Part shown: positions 33,425 through 41,391 of the stretch, one piece after another
Position numbering within the stretch: the stretch's first letter is position 1
How the letters are laid out: the number at the start of each line of letters is the position of its first letter
Assembly (NCBI GenBank): GCA_964438735.1
Contig: CAYTLW010000062.1
Location: 1-42,244 of the forward strand
Source: CAYTLW01 sp964438735
Lineage (GTDB): Bacteria; Myxococcota_A; UBA9042
Direction of reading: 5' to 3'
DNA length: 42,244 bases
Made by a program: the position numbers and the translations under genes
Notes under the pieces: model-generated
Seen by the model: only the letters and a program-made list of their open reading frames with translations
Told to the model about the DNA's origin: nothing
Databases searched by the model: none

Positions 33425-35001
33425 ATGGGCCACCACACTGCTGGCCGCCACGCCCTGTCGACGGCCCTCTTGTCCACCCTTGCGCTCCTTGGCGCGGCCT
33501 GCGGTAGCACCGGTGGCGGCGGCGGTGGCGGCGGCGCCACCGGCTGCGTGCCCAACGCCACCCAGCAGTGCTTCTGCTCGCCAGGTGTACCCGGCGTCCA
33601 GGCCTGCAACGCGGCCGGCACGGGGTTCTCGGTGTGCAATTGCGGGCAAGGCGGTGATACCGCGGCCACAGATGCTGGCGGCGACGGTTTTGGGGCCCCT
33701 GGTGACGGTGGCGGTGCCGGTGGCGCTGCTGGAGGAGGTGCCGGAGGCGCAGACCGCGGCCCTGCCGCAGGCGGGGGCGGCGGCGCAGACACCTCAGCGG
33801 GCACAGGCCGCNNNNNNNNNNGGGCGTGGTGGTCGGTGCGGGGGGCGGGGTGTGTGGCGGTGTCGGTGGCGGGGTCTTCGGGGGTGACTTTGGCGGTGGC
33901 GGTGGTGGTGACTGTGGCGGTGGCGGTGGCGGTGACAGTAGCGGTGGCGCGGTGGATTCGGGCGGTGGCGCGGTCGACGCCGGCGGCCCCAAGACCGACA
34001 CGGGGGGCGGCACGTCCGACAGCTGTGCCGGCAAATGCGGCAAATACGATGCCAAGGCGGCCTGCCAGTGCGACGATCTGTGCACCGGCGAGGGCGATTG
34101 CTGCGCCGACTACAAGGCGCTCTGCGGCGGCGGTGACAAGACCTGCGGCGGCAAGACCTGTGGGCCGTGCCAGAAGTGCGCGGGCAGCGTCTGCGTGACG
34201 GACACGACCATGAACAAGAAGCCCTGCCCTGGCGGCTTCATCTGCTACGGCAGCGTCTGCGGCTGCTATCCCAAGTTCAAGACCAAGTGCGTCGGGGGCG
34301 ACATCTGGTGGTACAACAGCTGCAACGTCAAGGGACCGTTCAAGGAGAAGTGCGAGTACGGCTGCCAGTCCAACAAGTGCAAGCCCAGCCCCTGCGGCAA
34401 GGTGAAGTGCCCCATCTGCACCAAGTGCAACCCCTACAACAAGAAGTGCGAGGGTGACCTGGCCCAGGTCGGCAAGGTGTGCATGGTCGACGGCTTCTGC
34501 GAAGAGACCGGGCAGTGCGCGCGCATCAGCGCGCAGCCTTCCAAGGGGGTGTGGAGCAAGACCGCGCCGTCGAAGATGAACATGAAGGGCTGCGTCTGCG
34601 AGGCCAACGCCAAGAACTATCTCTGTGGCGCCGACTACATGGGCCGCTGGCTGTCCAAGACGCAGTACACCGCCCAGATGGAGTTCCGCCGCTCCTATGC
34701 GCCCTACTACCCGACCAAGGACACCAAGTACTGGATCGTACGCACCAACATCAGCCCCAAGAAGACCGCCTTCTGCCACCAGTTGAATCTCTACCCGACC
34801 ATCAAGTCGGGCATCTGGAAGAAGAACTACCCCCTCAAGCTGACCATCCCGGTGTGGCCCTCCAAGAGCGCCTTCCTGGCCCAGGAGTGCGGCACCGACT
34901 ACCGCGGCATCATGATCATCACCGAGGGCAGCAAGGGCGCCAAGGAACGCTATCAGTTCGAGGTGCTGACTTGGGTGAAGTACTGCAGCAAGACGTACTG
35001 A
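33425..35001 (+). CDS. Cys-rich lipoprotein with somatomedin-B-like domain, interrupted by an assembly gap
   Basis: ATG 33425 has GGGAGG 5-6 bases upstream and LLGAAC lipobox Cys26. A small Cys cluster (CVPNATQQCFCSPG...CNCG) leads into a Gly/Asp/Ala linker broken by ten Ns at 33812-33821. The reading frame before the gap (frame 2) continues after it in frame 1, so the real gap length differs from ten. After the gap, nt 34021-34125 encode an eight-Cys module (SCAGKCGK...CQCDDLC...DCCADYKALC) matching the somatomedin-B pattern. Further Cys modules follow, then a ~150-residue C-terminal domain (from about nt 34540) of unknown fold. Likely one surface-exposed lipoprotein. Treat as a single gene despite the gap. 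Confidence 0.85.
33812..33821. other. Scaffold gap of ten Ns
   Basis: The unknown bases sit in GGTGGCGG-type repeat sequence coding a Gly-rich linker, a usual cause of assembly collapse. The frame change across the gap means the true length is not that of the placeholder. Confidence 0.99.
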
Positions 35002-35004
35002 GGC

Positions 35005-35053
35005 TTGACAGGGAGAATTGGCTGACTTAGAGTCACTGACATGAAGTCAGTGA
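35005..35053 (+). promoter_or_regulatory. Promoter and palindromic operator at the TetR start codon; predicted leaderless transcript
   Basis: TTGACA (35005-35010, perfect -35) and TAGAGT (35028-35033, 4 of 6) are separated by exactly 17 bases, placing the transcription start near 35040, at the ATG (35041). A perfect 8-bp inverted repeat, TCACTGAC-N5-GTCAGTGA (35033-35053), spans the -10 end, the start site and the first codons. There is no Shine-Dalgarno sequence next to the ATG. This fits autorepression by the TetR-family product. Confidence 0.65.
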
Positions 35054-35757
35054 AACTGGATCCATCCGTCTCGACCTCCACCGCGAAGACCGCTTCGGAC
35101 GCGACCGACGCGCCCCGTCCCGGCAGCCGCAAGGCGAAGAAGATCGCCACCCGCATGGCGTTGCTGGCGGCCACGCGGCGGTGCATGGACGAGCGCGGCT
35201 GGGCCGACACCCATATCAGCCACATCGCCCGCGCCGCCGGCGTCGCTCATGGCACCTTCTACGTGCACTTCAAGAACAAGGAAGAGGTGCTCGACGCGTT
35301 GCTGTCCGACTTCAACGACGCCCTCGCCGAGCGCCTGGCGCCGGTGCTGGACGAGGCCATGGACGTGGGTCTGCCTGCCACGGTGCGAGCCTGCGCGACG
35401 GCGTTCATCGACCATTGGCAGGCCCACCGCAGCTTCGTGTCCTCCTACGCGGCGCGCATCGCCGCCGGGGCCGATCCGCAGCTGCTGCACCAGGGTCTGA
35501 ACCCGCCCATGGAGGCGTTGCTGCTGCAGGGATTGCAGATGGCTGGCGCGGCTGCCGGTGCGAAACAGGACTGGTCCCTGGCCGCCCATGCCGTGCTGGG
35601 TATGTGGCTGCGGGTGGGCCTGCGCCACGTGCTGGGTGACGAGGGCGCCCGCGACGCCGCGATCGATGTATTGACCCGCGCCACGGTCGGCGCGTTGGGT
35701 GCCCTGCTGCAACCGGGCGTCGCGGAGGATGAAGATGACCTGGACGATCCCGATTGA
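35041..35757 (+). CDS. TetR/AcrR-family transcriptional regulator
   Basis: 238 residues from ATG 35041. After a ~30-residue flexible leader, residues 37-88 form the DNA-binding domain: RMALLAATRRCMDERGWADTHISHIARAAGVAHGTFYVHFKNKEEVLDALL, with the recognition helix AHGTFYVHFKNK typical of TetR repressors. The remaining ~150 residues are the helical ligand-binding and dimer domain; the ligand is unknown. A perfect palindrome covers its own start codon, so autoregulation is likely. The last 23 bases overlap the radical SAM gene, making it the first gene of a three-gene operon. Confidence 0.93.
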   Translation: MKSVKLDPSVSTSTAKTASDATDAPRPGSRKAKKIATRMALLAATRRCMDERGWADTHISHIARAAGVAHGTFYVHFKNKEEVLDALLSDFNDALAERLAPVLDEAMDVGLPATVRACATAFIDHWQAHRSFVSSYAARIAAGADPQLLHQGLNPPMEALLLQGLQMAGAAAGAKQDWSLAAHAVLGMWLRVGLRHVLGDEGARDAAIDVLTRATVGALGALLQPGVAEDEDDLDDPD

Positions 35758-36994
35758 CAGCCCGTCGGCCCCACCGAACTGGCAGCTGCACACGCCGCAG
35801 ACGGGGCAGCCGGACTGGCCGACCCTGGCCCGCGAGGCGGCGGCCATCGCAGCGGACGTGCTGCCGCGTTTGGAGCGCCCCCAGACCGGTCTGGCCCTGC
35901 ACAAGCGGCGCCTGCGGGCCTGGCGTACTGCCGCGGCCAACTACCTGCACAACCGCCGGCTGGCGAAGGCGGGGCGGGAGGATCTGCGGCCGCTCTACTT
36001 CATCTGGACGGTGCTGCGAACGTGCAACTTCCTGTGCACCTACTGCGACGACCACCGCGGCCGCAAGTATCCGGAGCTCTCCACCGAAGGCACGCTGAAC
36101 ACCGAAGACGCCCTGCGCCTGCTGCGCGTCATGCGCACCGGCACGCCCTCGCTCTACTTCGCCGGCGGCGAGCCGACCCTGCGCAAGGACCTGCCGGAGC
36201 TGACCCGGGCGGCGCGCGATCTGGCCTATCACCCCATCCTCATCAATACCAACGGCAGCGCCATCGACCGCCTGCTGCGCAAACCGGCCTGGCGCACCTG
36301 GCTGGCCGATACCGACATCGTCATCGTCAGCCTGGACGGCCTCGACCTGGATATGCTCGGCCGCACCTGGGTCTACAAGAAGCCTCAAGACGTGCTGCGC
36401 AACCTGCTGGTGCTGCGGGAGCTGGCCGGACCCATGGACTTTAAGCTCATGGTCAACACGGTCATCCAGCCGGGCGCCACCGAACATGCCCGCGCGGTGT
36501 TGGACCTGGCCAACGACCTGGGCATCTGGTTCTGCCCGGTGCCGCTGAACGAAGGCGCCGAGGTCAGCGCCGGCCTGGCGGCCGATCCGAAGTGGCCAGC
36601 GCTGCGGCAGACCATCCTGGCGCGCAAGCGGGCAGGCCATCGAATCAGCGGTTCGCAGCGAATGAACGAGCGCATGCTGAACTCGGCGCCGCTGGACTGC
36701 CGCAACACCCTCAAGCCGCATATCGACCACGACGGCCACCTCTTCTGGCCCTGCAAGGCGGCGGTGAACACCGGACCGGAGCGCATCAACGTGCTCGACT
36801 TCGAACACATCGACGCCATCTGGCGGCGCGGATGTTCGCTTATCGATCCGACCCGATTCCACGGGCCCGGCCCCGAACAATGCGGGGGCGACTGCAACTG
36901 GGCCCAGAACTACACCACCGACGCCTACGCCCACGGTCTGCGCCACCCGACCAGTCTGCTGGGCGAGGTGGTGGACTTCCTGCGCAACCCATGA
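35735..36994 (+). CDS. Radical SAM enzyme with Cys-rich SPASM/twitch-like C-terminus
   Basis: 419 residues from ATG 35735, placed 6 bases after GGAGG (35724-35728); an ATG at 35729 abuts that site and is less likely. The radical SAM cluster motif is C97-x3-C101-x2-C104 (RTCNFLCTYCDDHRG), with FAGGEPTLRKDLPEL (142-156) and LINTNGS. Five Cys near the C-terminus (322, 340, 367, 383 and 387, ending QCGGDCNW) probably hold one auxiliary Fe-S cluster. An ~85-residue N-terminal extension is unassigned. No precursor peptide gene was seen nearby, so a small-molecule or lipid substrate is more likely than a RiPP. It overlaps the regulator by 23 bases and the next gene by 4. Confidence 0.9.
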   Translation: MTWTIPIDSPSAPPNWQLHTPQTGQPDWPTLAREAAAIAADVLPRLERPQTGLALHKRRLRAWRTAAANYLHNRRLAKAGREDLRPLYFIWTVLRTCNFLCTYCDDHRGRKYPELSTEGTLNTEDALRLLRVMRTGTPSLYFAGGEPTLRKDLPELTRAARDLAYHPILINTNGSAIDRLLRKPAWRTWLADTDIVIVSLDGLDLDMLGRTWVYKKPQDVLRNLLVLRELAGPMDFKLMVNTVIQPGATEHARAVLDLANDLGIWFCPVPLNEGAEVSAGLAADPKWPALRQTILARKRAGHRISGSQRMNERMLNSAPLDCRNTLKPHIDHDGHLFWPCKAAVNTGPERINVLDFEHIDAIWRRGCSLIDPTRFHGPGPEQCGGDCNWAQNYTTDAYAHGLRHPTSLLGEVVDFLRNP

Positions 36995-37932
36995 CGCTGC
37001 GTTCAATGATGCCGCCAGCCACCATCGGCGACCGGGCCATGGCCCTGGAGCTGGCCACTGTGGGGGTCATCAGCGCGATGATCTGCACCGCCAGCGACCG
37101 GCTGGCAGTCATGACCGTGGTGGTCCCGGCGGTCATCGGGCTGCGCTGCATCCTGTGGCTGCGATTGCCGACCGAGGAACGGGGCGGTTCGTGGCGGGGT
37201 GAGCTGCTCTTCCTGGCCGGCTGCACGGCGCTCGGCGCCTTCAACGACTGGAATTCGGTCGTGCATCACCGCATCTACGACTACGGGGTGCCGGTCTATC
37301 GACCCGACCTGAGCACCATCCCACTGTGGATGCTGCTCTATTGGGGCATGATCCTGCGCTCGCTGGCGACCCTGGCCCGCTGGCGGCGGCTGGGGCCACC
37401 CGGGCAATGGCGCGACGATGTGCATCTCGGGCCGCTGCGATGGCGCCATGTGCTGGCCCGTCCGCTGGTCCTGCTGGCGCTGGTGTTGTTGACCCGCCAG
37501 GGCATCTACGCCTGGTACTTGCATCCGTGGCTGTCCTGGCTGCCCTTCGCCGCCGGATTGGGGGCCTGGTGGGCTCTGCTTCGGCCCGACCGTCACGATC
37601 TACGCCTGCTGGGCATCCTGGCGCTGGTGGGGCCGCTGGTGGAGGTGCTCTACATCCAGGTGGCCGGCCTGCACAACTATCACCTGGGCTGGCTGGGCGG
37701 CGTGCCGCTGTGGATCGCCTTGTGGTGGCTGCTGGCCATGGCGGTCTGGAAGGAGATCGGCGGCTGGCTGCAGGGCGCCATCGAGTTCGCGCTCAGTCGG
37801 TGGTCCGAAAGCGATCGTGCGCCGCGATGGGGGTCTCCTGCCAGCGCGCACGCCCGCCGTAGATCTCGTCCAGCAGCCACTGCCGCTCGGCCTCCGCTTC
37901 GTGTTGCGGCACCTCGCGACTCCACACCTTGA
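36991..37932 (+). CDS. Polytopic membrane protein of the TetR/radical SAM operon
   Basis: 313 residues from ATG 36991, overlapping the radical SAM stop (ATGA). About eight hydrophobic helices are visible. Between helices 3 and 4 a polar loop, FNDWNSVVHHRIYDYGVPVYRPD, has His/Asp/Tyr residues that could form an active site or metal site; VAGLHNYHLGW later adds another. No family is recognised. The last ~45 residues are Arg/Ala/Pro-rich and overlap the exonuclease gene on the other strand by 140 bases, so the true C-terminus may not be conserved there. Tight coupling suggests the radical SAM product acts on a membrane-embedded substrate, which is inference. Confidence 0.75.
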   Translation: MTLRSMMPPATIGDRAMALELATVGVISAMICTASDRLAVMTVVVPAVIGLRCILWLRLPTEERGGSWRGELLFLAGCTALGAFNDWNSVVHHRIYDYGVPVYRPDLSTIPLWMLLYWGMILRSLATLARWRRLGPPGQWRDDVHLGPLRWRHVLARPLVLLALVLLTRQGIYAWYLHPWLSWLPFAAGLGAWWALLRPDRHDLRLLGILALVGPLVEVLYIQVAGLHNYHLGWLGGVPLWIALWWLLAMAVWKEIGGWLQGAIEFALSRWSESDRAPRWGSPASAHARRRSRPAATAARPPLRVAAPRDSTP

Positions 37933-38683
37933 GCGGCGCCGGCTTCCAGCGATACTTGCGCGCCTTGAGCAGACCCTTGAGCTCGAAGGGCGACTTCACG
38001 GCATCGAAACGCACACCGGGCGCCAGCGCATTGCGGCTCAACTCGACCAGGTAGGTATGCTCGCCATCGGGTACCGGATGGGTCAGCAGGTGCAGCGTGG
38101 CGTCGGCATCTTCCAAGGCGCGGTGGGCGTCGACGAAGAAGCCGTGGAAGATGGCCAGCACCTCCAGGCTCGCGATGCGGAAGCCGTGCGCTCGCCAGTC
38201 CACCTGGCGCACGGAGCAGCCCCAGGTGCGGTCGTTGGGCGGCAGATAACGATCGACGAAGGGCCTGTCGAAAGACGCGTTGTGCGCAAAGATGAGATCG
38301 ACGCTGTCCAGGAGTTCGGCCACGCGCTGCCAGTCGATGCGCTGGCCGGCCAGGTCGGCGTCGGTGATGCCGGTCAGGCGCACGATCTCGGGCTCGAGTG
38401 GCCGGCCGGGATCCTGCAGGCCGGAGTAGCTCTCGCCCAGGTGCTGCAGGGCGCCTGTGCGACCGTCGTATTCGAAGGTGCGCAGGCCGATCTCGATGAC
38501 CTGTTCGGTGTCGTAGTTCAGACCGGTGCACTCGACGTCGATTACGGCACCACGCCGGCGATCGATGGCGTCCTCGATGCGCATCTGGGCGCTGGGCGGC
38601 GGGGCCAGGAACTCGCCCGTGAAGCGCTTCAAAACGACCTGCTGGCCGTCTTCGCTCAGTCCCAGCCAGCGATGTGAAGCCAT
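37793..38683 (-). CDS. DnaQ-like DEDDh 3'-5' exonuclease
   Basis: 296 residues from ATG 38683 with GGAG 7 bases upstream; the frame extends to 38770 without a ribosome site. The exonuclease core has VIDVECTGLNYDTEQVIEIG (ExoI, D-x-E), LIFAHNASFDRPFVDRY (ExoII) and HRALEDADATLHLL (ExoIII with catalytic His and Asp). A short N-terminal domain (SHRWLGLSEDGQQVVLKRF) and a ~100-residue C-terminal extension (GEHTYLVELSRNALAPG...GLLKARKYRWKPAPLKVWSREV) are typical of stand-alone DnaQ-like proteins in repair or RNA/DNA processing. Its 3' end overlaps the convergent membrane-protein gene. Confidence 0.92.
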   Translation of the reverse strand: MASHRWLGLSEDGQQVVLKRFTGEFLAPPPSAQMRIEDAIDRRRGAVIDVECTGLNYDTEQVIEIGLRTFEYDGRTGALQHLGESYSGLQDPGRPLEPEIVRLTGITDADLAGQRIDWQRVAELLDSVDLIFAHNASFDRPFVDRYLPPNDRTWGCSVRQVDWRAHGFRIASLEVLAIFHGFFVDAHRALEDADATLHLLTHPVPDGEHTYLVELSRNALAPGVRFDAVKSPFELKGLLKARKYRWKPAPLKVWSREVPQHEAEAERQWLLDEIYGGRARWQETPIAAHDRFRTTD

Positions 38684-38861
38684 GGCGTCGCTCCAGGTGT
38701 CAGGCACGCCTTTTTCCCATTTGCCGACGGCGCTCGCAAGACCACCTCGGCAGGCGGACTTCGGAGCCATCCCTTTACGAACTGGCGCCGGCCATCTAGC
38801 GTCGGCGCTTCATGACGTTCGGACCGGGCGACCGCAACGTCGCCGCATGATGGGGGAGATG

Positions 38862-39641
38862 ATGCATATTCGACGTTCGGCGATCGCGCTTGGCGTGGCG
38901 ACCCTGGTCGCATGCCTGGTGTTCGACACGGTCGCCAGCGCGCCGGCGCAGGCGGCATCGGGCAAGTGGGAGTACGTCAACGGCGACAAGGGCGTGAAGG
39001 TCTGGCGCAAAGAGGTGCCCGGTAGCCCGCTGATGTCCTTCAAGGGCAAGACCACGGTCAAGGTGCCCATCGGCAAGATCATCCAGGTCTTCGCTTACAA
39101 CCGCTACCAGAAGGACTGGGTCGATCGCTGGGCGGCGTCCAAGGATCTGCTCAAGATCACCCCCACCGAGCGCATCTTCTGGATCCGTTTCGGGCTGCCC
39201 TGGCCTATCGACGATCGCGACTACGTCATCAAGACCAAGGCGGTGCCCAATCCAAAGACCCGCACGGTCAAGGCCTACCTCAAGAGCGTCAACCACGCCC
39301 GCAAGCCGGCCAAGGGCGGCTGCTGCGTGCGCGGCATCGCGATGGGCACGAAGTATCGCTTCAAGGCGCTGCCGGACGATCGCACCGAGATGGTGGTCGA
39401 GGTGCACACCGATCCCAAGGGGATGCTGCCCAACTGGCTCATCAACATGATCCAGAAGGACTGGCCGCGGAAGACCCTGCTGAGCCTGGCCAAGCGCGCC
39501 CGCAAGCCGGACATCGGATCGTATCCGGGCATGGAGAACTGGCACCTGCCCTACGAGCCGCCCAAACCCGCTGCGCCGCCAGCTGCACCGCCTGCCGCAC
39601 CGGCAGCCGCGGCGAAACCAGCAGCCAAGGCGGGACCGTGA
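38862..39641 (+). CDS. Secreted START-domain protein
   Basis: About 259 residues from ATG 38862; in-frame ATGs at 38847, 38850 and 38859 are alternatives, with GGGGGAG at 38852-38858. A signal peptide (SAIALGVATLVACLVFDTVASAPAQA) is followed by a START-like lipid-binding domain: GVKVWRKEVPGSPLMSFKGKTTVKVPIGKI, KDWVDRW, LPWPIDDRDYVI and PNWLINMIQKDWPRKTLLSLAK are typical. Bacterial periplasmic START proteins bind or shuttle lipids. The tail (PPAAPPAAPAAAAKPAAKAG) is a low-complexity Pro/Ala linker. The stop overlaps the next gene's GTG. Confidence 0.88.
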   Translation: MHIRRSAIALGVATLVACLVFDTVASAPAQAASGKWEYVNGDKGVKVWRKEVPGSPLMSFKGKTTVKVPIGKIIQVFAYNRYQKDWVDRWAASKDLLKITPTERIFWIRFGLPWPIDDRDYVIKTKAVPNPKTRTVKAYLKSVNHARKPAKGGCCVRGIAMGTKYRFKALPDDRTEMVVEVHTDPKGMLPNWLINMIQKDWPRKTLLSLAKRARKPDIGSYPGMENWHLPYEPPKPAAPPAAPPAAPAAAAKPAAKAGP

Positions 39642-40909
39642 GCCCGGCAGCAGGCGCGCCACAGACCGCCTTGACCGTCGACCTGAACCGCGTTCGTGGC
39701 TTCTGGATGCAGCGCCAGGGCCTGCTGGGCGACGCCGGGCCCGACGCCGCGTCGACCATCAGACGTTGTGGCTGGCCGCGCACCCTGGGCGGCGTCGATG
39801 CCTACCTGTCCTTGTGGACACGCTGCCCGAGCGTCGAGCGGGCCACGGTCGACAGCGCGCTGGCCGACGACGCGGGGCTGTGGATCGTGCCCGCCGCGCG
39901 CGGCTGCATCTACATCGTGCCCACCGACCAGGTGGCCATGGCGGTGCAACTGGGCGCCACGGCGTGGTGGAAGCGCACGCGGCGAGACCTGGCCAAGGTG
40001 GGCGTGCCGGAAGACGAGGTGCGAGGCCTCGGCGAGGCGGTGTTGGCCGCCCTGGGAGACGGCACGCTGAGCGTCGACCAGGTGCGCAAGGCGTTGCCGG
40101 ACGGCGCCATCCGGAGCCTTGGCGCGCCGGGCAAGAAGGTGGGCATGTCCTCCACCCTGCCCACCGCGCTTCGCCTGCTCGAGGCCGACGGCCGCATCCG
40201 CCGCCAGCCCGAGACCGCCCGCCTGGACAGCCAGCGCTACGCCTGGCGACGACCTGCGGGCGGCGCTTTTGGCGGGGCCGTCGCGCCGGCGGACGAGGCA
40301 GCCTTGAACGAAAACATGGCCAGCCTCTTCTTCCGCCAGGCCGGGCCGGCGACCCTGAACGAGTTCTGCGCCTGGACGGGCATCGGCAAGCGCGCCGGCA
40401 AGGCCGCCATCGCCGCTTTGGGGCTGGTCGAAGTGGCGGTGGAAGGGCACGGCGCATGCTGGCTCTTCGAAGAGGACCTGGACGCGCTGCGCGCCGCGAC
40501 GCCGGCCGATGAGTTGCCGCCGGTGCTGCTGCCTTTCGAGGATGGCTACGTCTCCTACCGCGGCGCCCTGTCCTGCCTGGCGCGCCCGGGCGACCTGGAT
40601 CGGCCAGTGAAGATCGGCGGTTCGGGAACGGAACGCCGCCTGGGCGACGCCACGGCCATGTGGCAGCGGGTGGTCATCGACGGCGGCTGCATCTCAGGCT
40701 ACTGGGAGTGGGATCCCGACGACGAGCGGGTGGTCACTGGCACCTTCGCCGACCTGCCCGCAGCGCGTGCCCGCAAGCTGACCGAACGCGCCGACGCCAT
40801 GGGCGCCTTCATCACCGAGCAGTTGGGAACCGCGCGCGCGTTTTCGCTGGACAGTGACAAGCAGCAGCGCAAGCGCCTGGCGTGGCTGGCCGCCATGACC
40901 GCCCGATGA
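39638..40909 (+). CDS. HTH_42 winged-helix protein (AlkZ/YcaQ-related) lacking the QxQ/D motif
   Basis: 423 residues from GTG 39638, overlapping the START gene stop. The tandem winged-helix organisation of the HTH_42 (AlkZ/YcaQ) family is visible: LNRVRGFWMQRQGLL at the N-terminus, DAYLSLWTRCPSVERATVDSAL, then GCIYIVPTDQVAMAVQ and VLLPFEDGYVSYRG, ending with ISGYWEWDPDDERVVTGTF. Family DNA glycosylases use a Q-x-Q or Q-x-D motif just before the YLSLW segment to open crosslinks. Here that stretch reads TLGGVDAYLSLW, apparently without it, so glycosylase activity is doubtful. Cotranslation with a lipid-binding START protein is unusual. Confidence 0.82.
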   Translation: MSPAAGAPQTALTVDLNRVRGFWMQRQGLLGDAGPDAASTIRRCGWPRTLGGVDAYLSLWTRCPSVERATVDSALADDAGLWIVPAARGCIYIVPTDQVAMAVQLGATAWWKRTRRDLAKVGVPEDEVRGLGEAVLAALGDGTLSVDQVRKALPDGAIRSLGAPGKKVGMSSTLPTALRLLEADGRIRRQPETARLDSQRYAWRRPAGGAFGGAVAPADEAALNENMASLFFRQAGPATLNEFCAWTGIGKRAGKAAIAALGLVEVAVEGHGACWLFEEDLDALRAATPADELPPVLLPFEDGYVSYRGALSCLARPGDLDRPVKIGGSGTERRLGDATAMWQRVVIDGGCISGYWEWDPDDERVVTGTFADLPAARARKLTERADAMGAFITEQLGTARAFSLDSDKQQRKRLAWLAAMTAR

Positions 40910-41040
40910 ACCGACCAGGCTTGCCGACTTGACCCACACCAGCCATTAACAAGCCCCGCTTGACGCACGCAACGGACGGGCACAAAGTGGCGCCCCGCCG
41001 GGCACGTACGCCGCCGGGCTGCCACGACACCGGAGCCGCC

Positions 41041-41325
41041 ATGAAGGACCACAGCGAGCTGCCGCTGCTCGATCCGAAGTTCGGCCGCAAGCTGTTCTGG
41101 ATCCTGGTGGTGATCTGCGTCGGTCTGGGGCTGTCGGACCTGCTCTACCACAAGCATACCCACTACGAGTGGGAGGGCTGGGTCGACTTCTACGGCATCT
41201 ACGGCTTCGTGGGCTGTGTCTTCCTGGTGCTGGCCGCCCGTGTACTCCGAAAGCTGGTCAAACGCGACGAGGACTACTACCACTCTGGGGGGCCGGGGCT
41301 CGGCCCCAAGCAGGAAAAAGTGTGA
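41041..41325 (+). CDS. Small two-helix membrane protein beside the antiporter subunit
   Basis: 94 residues from ATG 41041, with GGAG 5 bases upstream. Two hydrophobic helices: KLFWILVVICVGLGLSDLLY and YGIYGFVGCVFLVLAARVL, then LRKLVKRDEDYYHSGG. Small proteins of this look (FYGIYGFVGCV...RKLVKRDEDYY) are commonly found, as I recall, just ahead of Mrp/NuoL-like antiporter subunits, as here. The last ~12 codons (GGPGLGPKQEKV) fall inside the structured repeat (41286-41368), so the C-terminus looks added by repeat sequence. Confidence 0.75.
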   Translation: MKDHSELPLLDPKFGRKLFWILVVICVGLGLSDLLYHKHTHYEWEGWVDFYGIYGFVGCVFLVLAARVLRKLVKRDEDYYHSGGPGLGPKQEKV

Positions 41326-41368
41326 TTTTTCCTGCTTTCCCACTGCATGTGGGCAGCGTCCCGCTGCC
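41286..41368 (+). repeat. Structured intergenic repeat, copy 2
   Basis: Same order as the copy at 7359-7442: GGGGC-TCG-GCCCC, then a perfect 12-bp stem (AAGCAGGAAAAA / TTTTTCCTGCTT, at 41308-41337) with loop GTGTGA. CCCACTGCATG follows, then a third hairpin, GGCAGCG-TCC-CGCTGCC (41352-41368), whose sequence differs from the third hairpin of copy 1 but whose position agrees. Against copy 1 one stem pair has changed from C-G to A-T, a compensatory change. It spans the end of the small membrane protein gene and stops 23 bases before the antiporter ATG. Confidence 0.7.
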
Positions 41369-41391
41369 TTGGCTGCGCGACGAGGACCGAC

